From Isoalcanivorax pacificus W11-5 (GTDB taxonomy: Bacteria > Pseudomonadota > Gammaproteobacteria > Pseudomonadales > Alcanivoracaceae), in the NCBI RefSeq assembly GCF_000299335.2, contig NZ_CP004387.1:1302001-1366000 (forward strand): a stretch of DNA of 64,000 bases. Direction: 5' to 3'. The notes under the pieces were generated by a model that saw only the letters and a program-made list of their open reading frames with translations, did no database searches and was not told where the DNA came from. This document shows positions 30,737 to 40,330 of this stretch, one piece after another (the first letter of the stretch is position 1; every line of letters begins with the position of its first letter). The position numbers and the translations under genes were made by a program.

Positions 30737-32287
30737 ATGGACGCGGTGCAACTGAGCATTTTCGCCAATCGCCTGTCCGGTATCTGTGAAGAGATGGGGG
30801 CCTTGCTGCGCCGCTGTGCGTTTTCACCGAACATCAAGGACCGGCTGGATTTCTCCTGTGCCATTTTTGATGCCGACGGCGAGCTGTGTGCGCAGGCCGC
30901 GCATATTCCGGTGCACCTGGGCAGCATGGCCTATGCCATGCGCGATCTGGTGTCTGGCCGGGACTGGCAGCCGGGGGCGTTGCTGGTGGTCAATGATCCC
31001 TACCTGGGCGGCACGCATTTGCCGGACGTCACGGTGGTGGCGCCCGTATTCGGCCTCGGGGAGCGCCCGTTGGCGTTTGCCGTGACGCGCGCGCACCACG
31101 CCAATATCGGCGCCACCGCGCCGGGTTCCATGCCGGTGTCGCGACATCTGGAAGAAGAGGGCGAAGTGATTGCGCCGCAGTGGTTGCGACGTGACGGCGC
31201 CTGGCAGCAGGCGCTGGTGCAGCGGCTGGCCGGCGGCGCCATGGACCCGGAACACTCCCCGCGCTTTGGTGATTTCGTTGCGCAGGCCAGCGCCTGCGAG
31301 GCAGGGGCCGGCTGGCTGGCGACGCTGGTCAGCGAACGGGGCGAGCACTGGATTCAGGATGGGGTGGCTGCCCTCAATGCCTACGGCGAGCGGCTGGCCG
31401 GGCAGATGATCGCGGCCATTCCCGACGGCTGCTACCACTTCGCCGATGTGCTGGATGACGATGGCCAGGGCACGGTGGATATTCCCGTGGTGGTGACGGT
31501 CACCATCGCCGGAGCGCGCGCGCAGGTGGATTTCACCGGTACGGCACCGCAGGTGCCGGGCAATATCAACTGTCCGCTGTCGGTCGCGGCGGCGGCGGTC
31601 TATTACTGTTTCCGCTGCCTGCTGCCGCCAGCGGTGCCCGCCTGCGCCGGGCTGTTCCGGCCGGTCAGCCTGAGCGCGCCGGAGGGTTCGCTGGTCAATG
31701 CCCGGCGCCCGGCGGCGGTGGCGGCCGGTAATGTGGAAACCAGTTCACGCATTGTCGATGCCGTACTGGGCGCGCTGTCGCAGGCCATGCCCGAGCGTAT
31801 CCCGGCGGCCAGCCAGGGCAGCATGAACAACCTCGCCATGGGGCAGGGGGCGCAGCCCGGCCAGCCCGGCTGGGACTATTACGAAACCATGGGCGGCGGC
31901 ATGGGTGCCTCGGCACAGGCGGATGGCCTCAGCGCGGTGCAGACGCACATGACCAATACCCTGAACACACCGATCGAGAGTCTGGAGCGGCATTATCCGT
32001 TGCGCGTGTGGCGCTACGCCCTGCGCCGGGGCAGCGGTGGCGCGGGTGCGCAGACGGGTGGCGACGGGCTGGTGCGCGAGCTGGAATTCCTGGCGCCGGC
32101 GCAGGTGACGTTACTGACAGAGCGCCGTCGTCATGCGCCCTGGGGCTTGGCGGGTGGGCAGCCGGGGGCGCTCGGGGAGAACCAGCTCAACGGCGAGCCG
32201 TTGCCGGGCAAGGTGAGTTTCCAGGCGATGCCGGGGGACCGATTACGGGTCGCGTCTGCCGGGGGTGGCGGCTTTGGTCGGTCGTGA
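30737..32287 (+). CDS. hydantoinase B / 5-oxoprolinase family protein
   Basis: 516 residues, matching stand-alone HyuB subunits. Opening RLSGICEEMGALLRRCAFSPNIKDRLDFSCAIFD and later HIPVHLGSMAYAM, NDPYLGGTHLPDVTVVAPVF and NTLNTPIESLERHYPLRVW are family hallmarks. HyuB normally acts with HyuA in ATP-dependent ring opening of hydantoin or 5-oxoproline, but no hyuA is adjacent. Divergent from argD. An orphan subunit or a gene whose partner lies elsewhere. Confidence 0.85.
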   Translation: MDAVQLSIFANRLSGICEEMGALLRRCAFSPNIKDRLDFSCAIFDADGELCAQAAHIPVHLGSMAYAMRDLVSGRDWQPGALLVVNDPYLGGTHLPDVTVVAPVFGLGERPLAFAVTRAHHANIGATAPGSMPVSRHLEEEGEVIAPQWLRRDGAWQQALVQRLAGGAMDPEHSPRFGDFVAQASACEAGAGWLATLVSERGEHWIQDGVAALNAYGERLAGQMIAAIPDGCYHFADVLDDDGQGTVDIPVVVTVTIAGARAQVDFTGTAPQVPGNINCPLSVAAAAVYYCFRCLLPPAVPACAGLFRPVSLSAPEGSLVNARRPAAVAAGNVETSSRIVDAVLGALSQAMPERIPAASQGSMNNLAMGQGAQPGQPGWDYYETMGGGMGASAQADGLSAVQTHMTNTLNTPIESLERHYPLRVWRYALRRGSGGAGAQTGGDGLVRELEFLAPAQVTLLTERRRHAPWGLAGGQPGALGENQLNGEPLPGKVSFQAMPGDRLRVASAGGGGFGRS

Positions 32288-32354
32288 ATGTGGTTCAAAT
32301 ATCGACATAACGAGATTTTGGACCGCCTGATCAAATAATCATGCGTTTCATAGA

Positions 32355-32371
32355 GAGAATCGTTTTCATTC
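32355..32371. promoter_or_regulatory. Fur-like box upstream of the TonB receptor
   Basis: GAGAATCGTTTTCATTC; a 19-bp window starting at 32355 matches 12 of 19 Fur consensus positions by hand alignment. It is 73 bp before the receptor start. Confidence 0.5.
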
Positions 32372-32443
32372 ACGTCACAAGTTTCTACACTCCTGCGCGT
32401 CACAGGACGTTCATATAACGACATCTCTGCAGGAGCGACATCC

Positions 32444-34657
32444 ATGCGTATCCGTCACCTCGCGGCGGCCTCCGGGCTGGCTGTGTTGGGCTTGTCTGAA
32501 TTTGCCAGCGCCACCTCCACCGACCCCTCCCGCCAGCCAGCGCGGCTGGACCGGGTCGAGATCGTCGAAGACCCGAATGATCCCCGCAAAATGTCCGGCT
32601 CGGTGTATGTCGTGAGTGAGGAAGACCTGGAAAAGTTCGAGCACACGGATATTCACCGCATCCTGCGTGATGTGCCCGGGGTTTATTTCCAGGAGGAAGA
32701 TGGCCTGGGCCTGCGGCCGAACATCGGCATTCGCGGCTCCGGCAGCGGTCGTAACGAAAAGATCTCGGTGATGGAGGACGGCATCCTGGTGGCGCCGGCG
32801 CCTTATGCCGCCCCGGCGGCGTATTATTTCCCCACCGCCGGGCGCATGCGCGGCGTGGAAGTGCTGAAAGGGCCGGAGACGCTTCTGTACGGACCGTTCA
32901 CCGTTGGCGGTGCATTGAACCTGCTGTCCACGTCGATCCCCGAGCAGGCCAGCGGCATGCTCAATGCGGAAGTGGGCGCCTTCGGCACGCAGAAACTGCA
33001 TGGCCATTACGGTGCGACAGAAGGGCAGTGGGGCCTGTTGCTGGAGACCTATCAGAAGCAGGTTGATGGCTTTCAGGACATCGACCGCTCCGACCGCGGT
33101 ACCGGCTATGACACACAGGACTATGTCGCCAAGCTGCGCTGGCGCAGTGCCGCCGACGCGGCGTTTGCCCAGCAGGTGGATATCAAGGCGCAGTATTCGG
33201 ATGAGTATTCCGACCAGTCCTATATCGGGCTCACGGAGGCGGATTTCCGGCGCGACAGTACCCGCCGCTATGGTCTGACGGAACGGGACCGGATGGAAAA
33301 CCGCCACAAGGGCTTTTCATTGCGGCACCAGATTGCGTTCGGGTTGGATACCGTGCTGGCCAGCACGGTGTACCGCAACGAGACCGCCCGTAACTGGTAC
33401 AAGGTCGATCGCATTAACGGCCAGAGCATCAGCGCCTTCCTGAACAGCGCCAACAATGGTAATGCGGCGGCGCAGGCGGCGCTGGACGGCAGTGCGGATG
33501 TGGCGGGTATCCAGATCAAGGCCAACGACCGCAGCTATACTGCCCAGGGCGTGCAGTTCGAACTGAGCCAGGCGCTGTTCACCGGCGAGGTGCGCCATGA
33601 TGTAGTCACCGGTGTGCGCTGGCACCAGGACGAAGTGGACCGTTTCCAGCCGGTGGATGTGTTCGACCAGATCAATGGCAGCCTCGTTTACCAGAGCAGC
33701 ATTGCGCCCACCGGCAGCAATAATGCGCTGGAGGATGCCAATGCGTTTTCCGCCTGGCTGATGGACCACATCACCCTGGGCGACCTGCGCCTGACGACGG
33801 CGCTGCGCTATGAGGACATCAATACCCGTCTGCGCCAGTATGGCGATCCAGGCCGCACCGTGATCAGCACCCGTCGCAGCAATAACGTGAACAAGCTGAC
33901 CGCCGGCCTGGGCGCTACCTACGCGCTGGATGAAGTCTGGACGTTGCTGGCCGGTGTGCATCAGGGTTTTGCACCCGCCGGTGCCGGTGCTGACCGTGGC
34001 AACGAAGGTGAGGAAAGCCTCAACTATGAGTTGGGCGCGCGCTTCCGCGACGGCAGCCGTGGCATGGACGCGATCCTGTTCTACAGTGATTACCGGAATG
34101 CCGTGCAGAACTGTTCCGTCGCGGTCCCCTGTGCAGGCGGTGCCACCACCGGCAGTACTCAGCAGGGCGAGGCGGATGTATATGGCCTGGAACTGGCGCT
34201 GACTGCCGATCTGTACAGTCAGGGGGCCTACAGGGTACCGGGTCGGCTGGCCTACACCTACACCCGCAACAAGATCACCAAGAGCTCGGATGACGGCTCG
34301 GTGCTGTACGGTGACAACCTGTCGTACCTGCCAGAGCATGTTGCTTCCGCCACGGTGGGCCTGGAGCACAGTGCGGGCTGGAAGGCCTACGCCAGCCTGA
34401 GCTACGTCAGCAGTATGTGCATCGATAACCAGTGTGACCGTGAATACGGCATCGTCCGGCCGAGCAACCGCCTGTTTGAGACCGACAGCTACGTCACGGT
34501 GGACCTGGCTGCCGCCTACCCGCTGACCCCGGCCGCCGAGGTCTATGTGAAGGTGGATAATGTGTTCGACGAGGAGAAGATCGTCGCCCGCAGCCCGGCC
34601 GGGGCACGGGTGAACATGCCGCGCTACGTGGGCGCGGGCGTGCGGCTGAGCTTCTGA
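32444..34657 (+). CDS. TonB-dependent outer membrane receptor (FecA-like)
   Basis: 737 residues. Signal peptide to about residue 23, plug domain about 45-150 (VPGVYFQEEDGLGLRPNIGIR split by a short gap, VEVLKGPETLLYGPFTVGGALN), then a 22-strand barrel ending in a terminal aromatic (VRLSF). Plug style is close to FecA-type iron(III)-chelate receptors. No N-terminal signalling domain, so no sigma-factor regulation of FecI type expected. A Fur-like box upstream supports iron-starvation induction. Which chelate is carried is unknown. Confidence 0.9.
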   Translation: MRIRHLAAASGLAVLGLSEFASATSTDPSRQPARLDRVEIVEDPNDPRKMSGSVYVVSEEDLEKFEHTDIHRILRDVPGVYFQEEDGLGLRPNIGIRGSGSGRNEKISVMEDGILVAPAPYAAPAAYYFPTAGRMRGVEVLKGPETLLYGPFTVGGALNLLSTSIPEQASGMLNAEVGAFGTQKLHGHYGATEGQWGLLLETYQKQVDGFQDIDRSDRGTGYDTQDYVAKLRWRSAADAAFAQQVDIKAQYSDEYSDQSYIGLTEADFRRDSTRRYGLTERDRMENRHKGFSLRHQIAFGLDTVLASTVYRNETARNWYKVDRINGQSISAFLNSANNGNAAAQAALDGSADVAGIQIKANDRSYTAQGVQFELSQALFTGEVRHDVVTGVRWHQDEVDRFQPVDVFDQINGSLVYQSSIAPTGSNNALEDANAFSAWLMDHITLGDLRLTTALRYEDINTRLRQYGDPGRTVISTRRSNNVNKLTAGLGATYALDEVWTLLAGVHQGFAPAGAGADRGNEGEESLNYELGARFRDGSRGMDAILFYSDYRNAVQNCSVAVPCAGGATTGSTQQGEADVYGLELALTADLYSQGAYRVPGRLAYTYTRNKITKSSDDGSVLYGDNLSYLPEHVASATVGLEHSAGWKAYASLSYVSSMCIDNQCDREYGIVRPSNRLFETDSYVTVDLAAAYPLTPAAEVYVKVDNVFDEEKIVARSPAGARVNMPRYVGAGVRLSF

Positions 34658-34754
34658 GGCGGCGCGGCGCCTGTCGGACAGTCCGATAGAGAGTTTTCGG
34701 TACTGTTGGTAGACTAGGCGCCCCTGTCCGACACCGTTTTAGGGTAAAGAGCAT

Positions 34755-35075
34755 ATGGACGACGTAATGGAAGTGATCCGCGAGCAGATCGAGAAGAACC
34801 CGGTGATCCTGTACATGAAGGGCTCGCCGCAGTTCCCGCAGTGCGGTTTCTCGGCGCGCGCGGTGGAAGTGATGACCGCGATCGGCAAGCCATTTGCCTA
34901 TGTGAACATTCTCGAAGCCCCGGAGATTCGCGCCAATTTGCCGAAGTACGGCAACTGGCCGACCTTCCCGCAGTTGTGGGTGAAGGGCGAGCTGATCGGC
35001 GGCAGCGACATCATCCTGGAAATGCACCGCAGCGGTGAGCTGGGGCCGATGGTGGAAGACGCCACCGCAGCCTGA
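34755..35075 (+). CDS. grxD: monothiol glutaredoxin, Grx4 family
   Basis: 106 residues, typical single-domain Grx4. The CGFS active site sits in SPQFPQCGFSARAVE, with the glutathione-binding TFPQLWVKGELIGGSDI. Binds a [2Fe-2S] cluster with glutathione and BolA partners and takes part in Fe-S delivery and iron sensing. Own transcript, ended by a strong terminator right after the stop. Confidence 0.96.
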   Translation: MDDVMEVIREQIEKNPVILYMKGSPQFPQCGFSARAVEVMTAIGKPFAYVNILEAPEIRANLPKYGNWPTFPQLWVKGELIGGSDIILEMHRSGELGPMVEDATAA

Positions 35076-35090
35076 CATCGCAGCAAGCAG

Positions 35091-35118
35091 AAAAAACCCG
35101 GCATGGCCGGGTTTTTTT
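35091..35118. terminator. bidirectional terminator between grxD and the MMPL gene
   Basis: 6-bp CCCGGC/GCCGGG stem with a 3-nt loop, flanked by A6 (35091-35096) and T7 (35112-35118), so active in both directions between convergent genes. Confidence 0.85.
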
Positions 35119-35124
35119 GTGCCG

Positions 35125-37671
35125 TCAGACGGGCGGAATTTTCGGTTTCACCGTCACCAGCATGGCCGGCAGCAGCGTCAGGTTCGCCAGCAGCGCCACC
35201 AGCATGGCCAGGCTGGTGAGTGCCCCGAAATAGACCGTCGGATTGAAGTTTGACACCACCAGGATCGAGAAACCGGCAATGATGGTCAGCGAGGTGTAGT
35301 AGATCGCTGTGCCGATGGAGCCGTGGCAGCGGCGCATGGTGGCCAGGTAGTCCTGGTCTTTCGGGAATTCCTCGCGGAAACGGTGGATGTAGTGGATCGA
35401 GTCGTCCACGGCGATGCCGATGGTGATGGCGGCGATGGTGATGGTCATGATGTCCAGCGGCAGACCGATCCAGCCCATCAGGCCGAGGATGAACGCCGCG
35501 CTGAACAGGTTCGGCAGCATGGCGATCAGCGAAATGCCTGGTGAGCGGAACAGCACCAGGAACATCACGAAAATCGCCAGAAACACGAAACCAAGCGTCT
35601 TGATCTGCGAGTCGAACAGGCTTTGCAGCATGTTGTTGTAGAGCACCATGGCACCGGTCAGTTTGACCTGCTCTGGCGCCAGATCGAAGTTCTGCTGCAG
35701 GTCGTGCTGGATTTTCTGCAGCAGGTCGTTGCGGTTCAGGTTCTTGTCGGAATCGATCACCCGTACGCTGATGCGCACCTGATTGCCGTCTTCGGACAGA
35801 TACGGCCGCACCAGTTGCCCGCGCAGGTCTTCCGGCACGAAACTGGCCAGCAGCATCAGGTCCACGTAACTGAGCGGACCATTGTTGATCATCTTCGCCA
35901 CTTCGTAGGTCGAGGCGATGGACAGCACCTTGCCGGTTTCCGGCAGCGATTCCAGGTAGTGCTGGATCTCCAGCAACTGCTCCAGCCGTTGCGGGGTGTA
36001 CCAGTAGGCGTTTTCCAGCGGGTCGGCCTGTTGTGTTGCGGCAAACGGATCGGCGAAGGGATCGTCGCCAAAGTCGTCAGAGCCCTCGTCACCAAAGCCC
36101 CCCGCGAACGGATCGGCAAACGGATCATCTTCCAGTACACGCGGCTGATGGCCGGCGGGGGCATCAATGACGATGTCCAGCGGCGTGGTGCCGCCCAGGT
36201 TGCGGTCGATCTCGACCATGCCCTGATAGATTTCGGTGTCTTTCTGGAAGTAATCGATGAAGCGGTTTTCCACCGTCAGGCGGCTGGTGCCGATCAGCGA
36301 TACGATCACCACCAGGGCGCAGCCGACCAGCAGCTTGATGCCGTGGCCACGATTGAAATCGGAAATGCGCAAGGTGGCGCGGCGAGTGAAATCGCGCAGT
36401 GTCTGCGGCGGCTGTTTTGGCAGCAGTGCCAGGACCGCCGGGAACAGCACCAGGCACAGTACCAGTGCCAGGCCGATGCCGATGGTCATCATCCAGCCGA
36501 AGTCGATCACCGGGCGGATGCCGCTGAACACCAGCGAGGCGAACGCGACCATGGTCGTCAGGCTGGTGTAGATCACCGGGCGCAGCATGTGGCCCATGGT
36601 GTCGCGCACCAGGGCCGGCTGGTCGGCGTCCGGCTGTTCGGCCTGAAGTTCCCGGTAGCGCACGATCAGGTGGATGGTCATGGACATGGTGATGATCAGC
36701 AGCAGCGAGACGAAGTTCGAGCTGATCACGGTCACTTTCCAGTCCATCAGGCCGAGCCAGCCGGAAACCCACAGCACGGTCAGGCCACAACAGAGCATCG
36801 GCAGGGCGATCCAGCGCAGGCGGCGGAAGATCACCAGCAGTGCCAGGATCAGGAACAGCGTGACGCCGATGCCGAACACTTCCAGGTCACTGCGTACGAA
36901 ACCGACGGCGTCCGAGGCAATCATTGGCGCACCGCCGAGAAACAGCTGCGCGCTGTCGCGGTGCTGATCCATGATGGCGCGGATGGTGGCAATCTCTGCG
37001 GCGCTTTCGGCCTGGCGTTTGGCTGAATAGTCGCTGAATTCGCGGTTGGCGCGGGCCAGTTGCTGCGCACCGGCGTTGTCCAGTTCCCCGGCCCGTTCCT
37101 GATCGCGGAGCGCATTGCGGCGATTGAGCAACTCATAATAGGTTGCGTCACGTTCGAAATTGATCAGCAGCGCGGTGGTGTCGCCATCGCGGTTGACCAG
37201 CAGATCCCGGTACAGCGGGCTGCCGCCGGTAAATTCCTCTTTCGCCAGTGACAGATTCGCGTCTTCGTCGCGCAGCGTGCTGTAGCCGTTGGCCAGGTCG
37301 CTGAAGCGCACCTGCGGGCTGAACAGCAGCGGCACGTCGAGCATGGAATACACCGACGCCACCCGGGGCAGTTCGGCCAGGCGGCCTTGCAGCGTGGCGA
37401 GATCAGACAGGGCCTCGCGGCTGAACAGGGCGCTCTGTGTCGGTTCATAGGTGATGATCAGAAATTCACTGCCGCCGTAGCGCTTCGACACTTCGCGGTA
37501 GAATTCCAGCGCCTTGTCATTTTCCAGGATCAGCGAGTCGGCGGAGGCATCCAGCCGGAAGTGGCGGCTTTCCCAGGCGGCGTAACCGGACACCAGCAGC
37601 GCCAGGAGCACCCAGATGACGGGGTGTTGCAGAACCAGGCGCTGGTACAGCGCAAACAGGGTTTTGGTCAC
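35125..37671 (-). CDS. RND superfamily (MMPL-type) membrane transporter
   Basis: 848 residues. Membrane helix near residues 18-36, a large periplasmic loop, a five- or six-helix block (about 245-410), a second loop and a second helix block (about 705-840), i.e. the duplicated MMPL/RND plan. Related to hopanoid or lipid exporters and to patched-like proteins; the substrate is not known. Oddity: residues about 512-548 carry a repeated acidic motif (DPFADPFA, FGDEGSDDFGDD, DPFADPFA) in the second loop. No periplasmic adaptor is adjacent. Confidence 0.85.
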   Translation of the reverse strand: MTKTLFALYQRLVLQHPVIWVLLALLVSGYAAWESRHFRLDASADSLILENDKALEFYREVSKRYGGSEFLIITYEPTQSALFSREALSDLATLQGRLAELPRVASVYSMLDVPLLFSPQVRFSDLANGYSTLRDEDANLSLAKEEFTGGSPLYRDLLVNRDGDTTALLINFERDATYYELLNRRNALRDQERAGELDNAGAQQLARANREFSDYSAKRQAESAAEIATIRAIMDQHRDSAQLFLGGAPMIASDAVGFVRSDLEVFGIGVTLFLILALLVIFRRLRWIALPMLCCGLTVLWVSGWLGLMDWKVTVISSNFVSLLLIITMSMTIHLIVRYRELQAEQPDADQPALVRDTMGHMLRPVIYTSLTTMVAFASLVFSGIRPVIDFGWMMTIGIGLALVLCLVLFPAVLALLPKQPPQTLRDFTRRATLRISDFNRGHGIKLLVGCALVVIVSLIGTSRLTVENRFIDYFQKDTEIYQGMVEIDRNLGGTTPLDIVIDAPAGHQPRVLEDDPFADPFAGGFGDEGSDDFGDDPFADPFAATQQADPLENAYWYTPQRLEQLLEIQHYLESLPETGKVLSIASTYEVAKMINNGPLSYVDLMLLASFVPEDLRGQLVRPYLSEDGNQVRISVRVIDSDKNLNRNDLLQKIQHDLQQNFDLAPEQVKLTGAMVLYNNMLQSLFDSQIKTLGFVFLAIFVMFLVLFRSPGISLIAMLPNLFSAAFILGLMGWIGLPLDIMTITIAAITIGIAVDDSIHYIHRFREEFPKDQDYLATMRRCHGSIGTAIYYTSLTIIAGFSILVVSNFNPTVYFGALTSLAMLVALLANLTLLPAMLVTVKPKIPPV

Positions 37672-37730
37672 GGGCTAATCCTTACTCGCTGGTGGGGCGG
37701 GGCCGGTGGCAAGGCCACCGGGTACAGACC

Positions 37731-38162
37731 TCAGAACATGGCTGCCAGTTCACGCGCGAAGCGTTCATTGAACGCGCGCAGGCGACGTGTCACCGGCAGC
37801 GTCAGCAGGCTGATCACACCTTCGGACCATTCTTCATGGTGAATGCGGCAACTGCCGCCTTCCACCGGGGTGAAGGTAAAGCGGTGCAGCATGCGGGCCA
37901 TGGGCAGGTTCACACCCCAGGTGATGCGATGGTCCGGTTCGAATTCCAGAATCGGCACGATCAGGGGGGCTGCCGGCAGGCCCGGCAGTTTCGGTGCGAA
38001 CATCAGCAGCGCGCCACGGCGCCAGTCGCCGTTGAGCAGGCGTGCATTGGCGATCACGCTGGACCAGTCGGCCCAGTCCTGCACGTTGCAGAAGAAACGG
38101 AACGCCTGGGCGGGCGGTACGGCGGCCTCGGTGACCATGTCGGCGTAGTAGCGTTTGAACAT
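37731..38162 (-). CDS. SRPBCC family protein
   Basis: 143 residues, a START/Bet v1-like fold for hydrophobic ligands: it opens with FKRYYADMVTEAAVPPAQAFRFF and continues NVQDWADWSSVIANARLLNG, typical of the family. Start chosen at 38162, where AGGA lies 6 bp upstream, over an ATG two codons earlier. It lies 59 bp upstream of the MMPL gene on the same strand, so likely in one transcript; a lipid-binding protein plus an MMPL transporter would fit lipid handling (inference). Confidence 0.75.
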   Translation of the reverse strand: MFKRYYADMVTEAAVPPAQAFRFFCNVQDWADWSSVIANARLLNGDWRRGALLMFAPKLPGLPAAPLIVPILEFEPDHRITWGVNLPMARMLHRFTFTPVEGGSCRIHHEEWSEGVISLLTLPVTRRLRAFNERFARELAAMF

Positions 38163-38337
38163 AAACATTCCTGTGCGTGTTATTTCCTGATGGCCTGCTC
38201 CCCGTCAGGGGTGACCAAGAGTACCGAACCCGTCGTGATGCGGCCAGCAATGGCAGGGCGGGGCTGTTGACCCGTCGGCACCGCTGTCATAGCGTCAGCG
38301 GCGAAGGGTTCTGCCCGGACCAGGAGCGCACTGCCGC

Positions 38338-39351
38338 ATGTGGAGCAATCTGTTACCGGCCTCGGTCTTGCCGGGCCTGCTCGAACTGGCCATGAAAGGC
38401 CGCCTGAACATCCAGGCGATGTTCGAGCGGGTCGGCATCGACCCCGACAGCGTTGGCCGGCGTGACCAGTACATCAGCCTGGCACAGCTGGATGCCTTGC
38501 TGAGTGAAGCCTTTACGGCGGTGGAGCACGAGCCTTTTTTCGGGCTGCGTGTGGGCCGTGACAATCACTACGGCAACCTGGACCTGCTCGGCAACCTGAT
38601 GGCCACTGCCAATACCCTGGGCGAAGCACTGGAGTTGCTGCTGCACTACAAGAACCTGATGGTGCCCTATATGCAGCTCTCACTGGGTGAGGCCAATGGC
38701 GGCGTGCGGCTGGCGGGCAGTTCTGACGGCAGCCTGAATTTCACCCGTCTGCGCGCCCACAACGAGGCGGTGGTGGCGACCATGGTGGCGATCGGTCGCT
38801 CGCTGACGGGTGACCGGCTGGGGCTGCTGGCGGTGGAGTTCTGCCACAGCGCGCCACCGGATACCGCGCCCTACGATGATTATTTTGCGGTGCCGCAGCG
38901 TTTCGACCAGCCGGAAAATGCCATCCTTGTGCGTCCCGAGACACTGAGCCTGCCGCTGGCCGGGGCCTATCCCGACTATCACCAGCGGCTGCGGCGTCAG
39001 GCTGACCGTCTGCTGGCGAGCCTGAGCCGGGCCCAGGGCATGGCCATGCAGGTGCGCAATGTGCTGGGGCAGCGGCTGGGCGGTGAGGACACGGCCATCG
39101 CTGACGTGGCGGCGGCACTGAACCTCAGCGCGCGCACCCTGCAGCGGCGGCTGCGCCAGGAAAACGTCAGCTTCGCCGGCCTGCGTGATGCAGTGCGGCA
39201 TGACTACGCCCGCAAGGCGCTGCTGGCAGACGGCTGCGACATGGAGCAACTGGCGGCGGACCTGGGCTTCTCGGACATCGCCAATTTCTACCACGCGTTC
39301 AAGCGCTGGGAAGGCTGCGCGCCGGGTGAATACCGGCGCCGGCATCGCTGA
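38338..39351 (+). CDS. AraC family transcriptional regulator (long form)
   Basis: 337 residues. N-terminal Arabinose_bd-type ligand domain (PGLLELAMKGRLNIQAMF to about residue 205) as in OruR/ArgR-type activators, C-terminal double helix-turn-helix (DVAAALNLSARTLQRRLRQ, then DLGFSDIANFYHAFKRWEG). Effector unknown; regulators of this type often control amino-acid or fatty-acid catabolism. Divergent from the SRPBCC gene and followed by a second AraC gene. Confidence 0.85.
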   Translation: MWSNLLPASVLPGLLELAMKGRLNIQAMFERVGIDPDSVGRRDQYISLAQLDALLSEAFTAVEHEPFFGLRVGRDNHYGNLDLLGNLMATANTLGEALELLLHYKNLMVPYMQLSLGEANGGVRLAGSSDGSLNFTRLRAHNEAVVATMVAIGRSLTGDRLGLLAVEFCHSAPPDTAPYDDYFAVPQRFDQPENAILVRPETLSLPLAGAYPDYHQRLRRQADRLLASLSRAQGMAMQVRNVLGQRLGGEDTAIADVAAALNLSARTLQRRLRQENVSFAGLRDAVRHDYARKALLADGCDMEQLAADLGFSDIANFYHAFKRWEGCAPGEYRRRHR

Positions 39352-39425
39352 TCACACGTCGACAGTTCCGTGAGGGCCGGTTAATCTGCCCGGCCGACCT
39401 GATGCTGACCGGAGACTGCCACGCC

Positions 39426-40223
39426 ATGGCCGAAGCCACCCCGTCTGCCGCACGACGCGGCTGCCTGTACGTGCATGGCGGCCACGCGTTGATGGTGGGT
39501 TGTGCGGTGGACAACCAGCCGCATGCGCACTACAACGCGTCGATCCTGGTGGCCACCGGCAAACCGTTTCTGTTTCGTCATGATGATGCGCCCTGGCAGG
39601 AAAGTAACGGCCTGTGCGTGGCGCCCTGCGTGCCGCAACAGTTGCGTACCCAGGACGACGGTGTGCTGATCATGCAGGTGGACCCGGATGGCCGTGCCTA
39701 CCGGGGCTTCGGCGGACGTTTTGCCGGCCGGCCGGTGGTGCCGCTCAGCGACGGCGAGCGGCTCGGCATTCTCGCCGGCGTGCCGGAAGACGGCTGGAGC
39801 GGCGTCGAGGCGATGCGGTTTTTCATGCATGTGATGCAGGTGCTCGGGCGTTTGCCGCTGCCGCCGCTGGTGCGCGACCGGCGCGTGGAACGGGTGCGGC
39901 GCCTGCTCGTTGCACGGCTGGAACAGCCGCCGCCGGTGCAGGCACTGGCGGCGTCGGTGGCGCTGTCGGTGTCACGGCTGCAGCATCTGTTCAAGCAGGA
40001 ACTGGGTCTGCCGCTGAGCCACTATCTGCTGTGGCGGCGCGTCCGTGACACGGTGCAGCGGGTGCAGGCCGGTATCTCCCTCACGGAAGCGGCACTGCAT
40101 GCCGGGTTTGCCGATTCGGCGCATTTCAGCCGGACTTTCCGCCGCATGTTCGGCCTGCCGCCGTCGTCGCTGCTGAAAGACAGCAGCACCGTTCAAGTCG
40201 AAATATTGCCGGATGATCGATGA
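39426..40223 (+). CDS. AraC family transcriptional regulator (cupin type)
   Basis: 265 residues. N-terminal beta-rich cupin-like domain (GCLYVHGGHALMVGCAVD to about 115), C-terminal HTH_18 (VALSVSRLQHLFKQELGLP, then HAGFADSAHFSRTFRRMFG). Two in-frame ATGs: 39426 is preferred because GGAGA lies 10 bp upstream; 39402 has no ribosome site. Different ligand domain from its neighbour, so not a recent duplicate. Followed by a strong terminator. Confidence 0.8.
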   Translation: MAEATPSAARRGCLYVHGGHALMVGCAVDNQPHAHYNASILVATGKPFLFRHDDAPWQESNGLCVAPCVPQQLRTQDDGVLIMQVDPDGRAYRGFGGRFAGRPVVPLSDGERLGILAGVPEDGWSGVEAMRFFMHVMQVLGRLPLPPLVRDRRVERVRRLLVARLEQPPPVQALAASVALSVSRLQHLFKQELGLPLSHYLLWRRVRDTVQRVQAGISLTEAALHAGFADSAHFSRTFRRMFGLPPSSLLKDSSTVQVEILPDDR

Positions 40224-40277
40224 TGTCCCGCATTCACCGCCAGTGCGGTGAATGCGAGAGTTTTGCCATGCTGAAGT

Positions 40278-40308
40278 GGGGATATTCCTTTGGAATATCC
40301 CCTTTTTT
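40278..40308 (+). terminator. terminator after the AraC gene
   Basis: 11-bp perfect stem (40278-40288 with 40292-40302), TTT loop, then T6. Begins 55 nt after the AraC stop. Confidence 0.88.
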
Positions 40309-40330
40309 GTGGCCCCACCACGAAAGGGTG

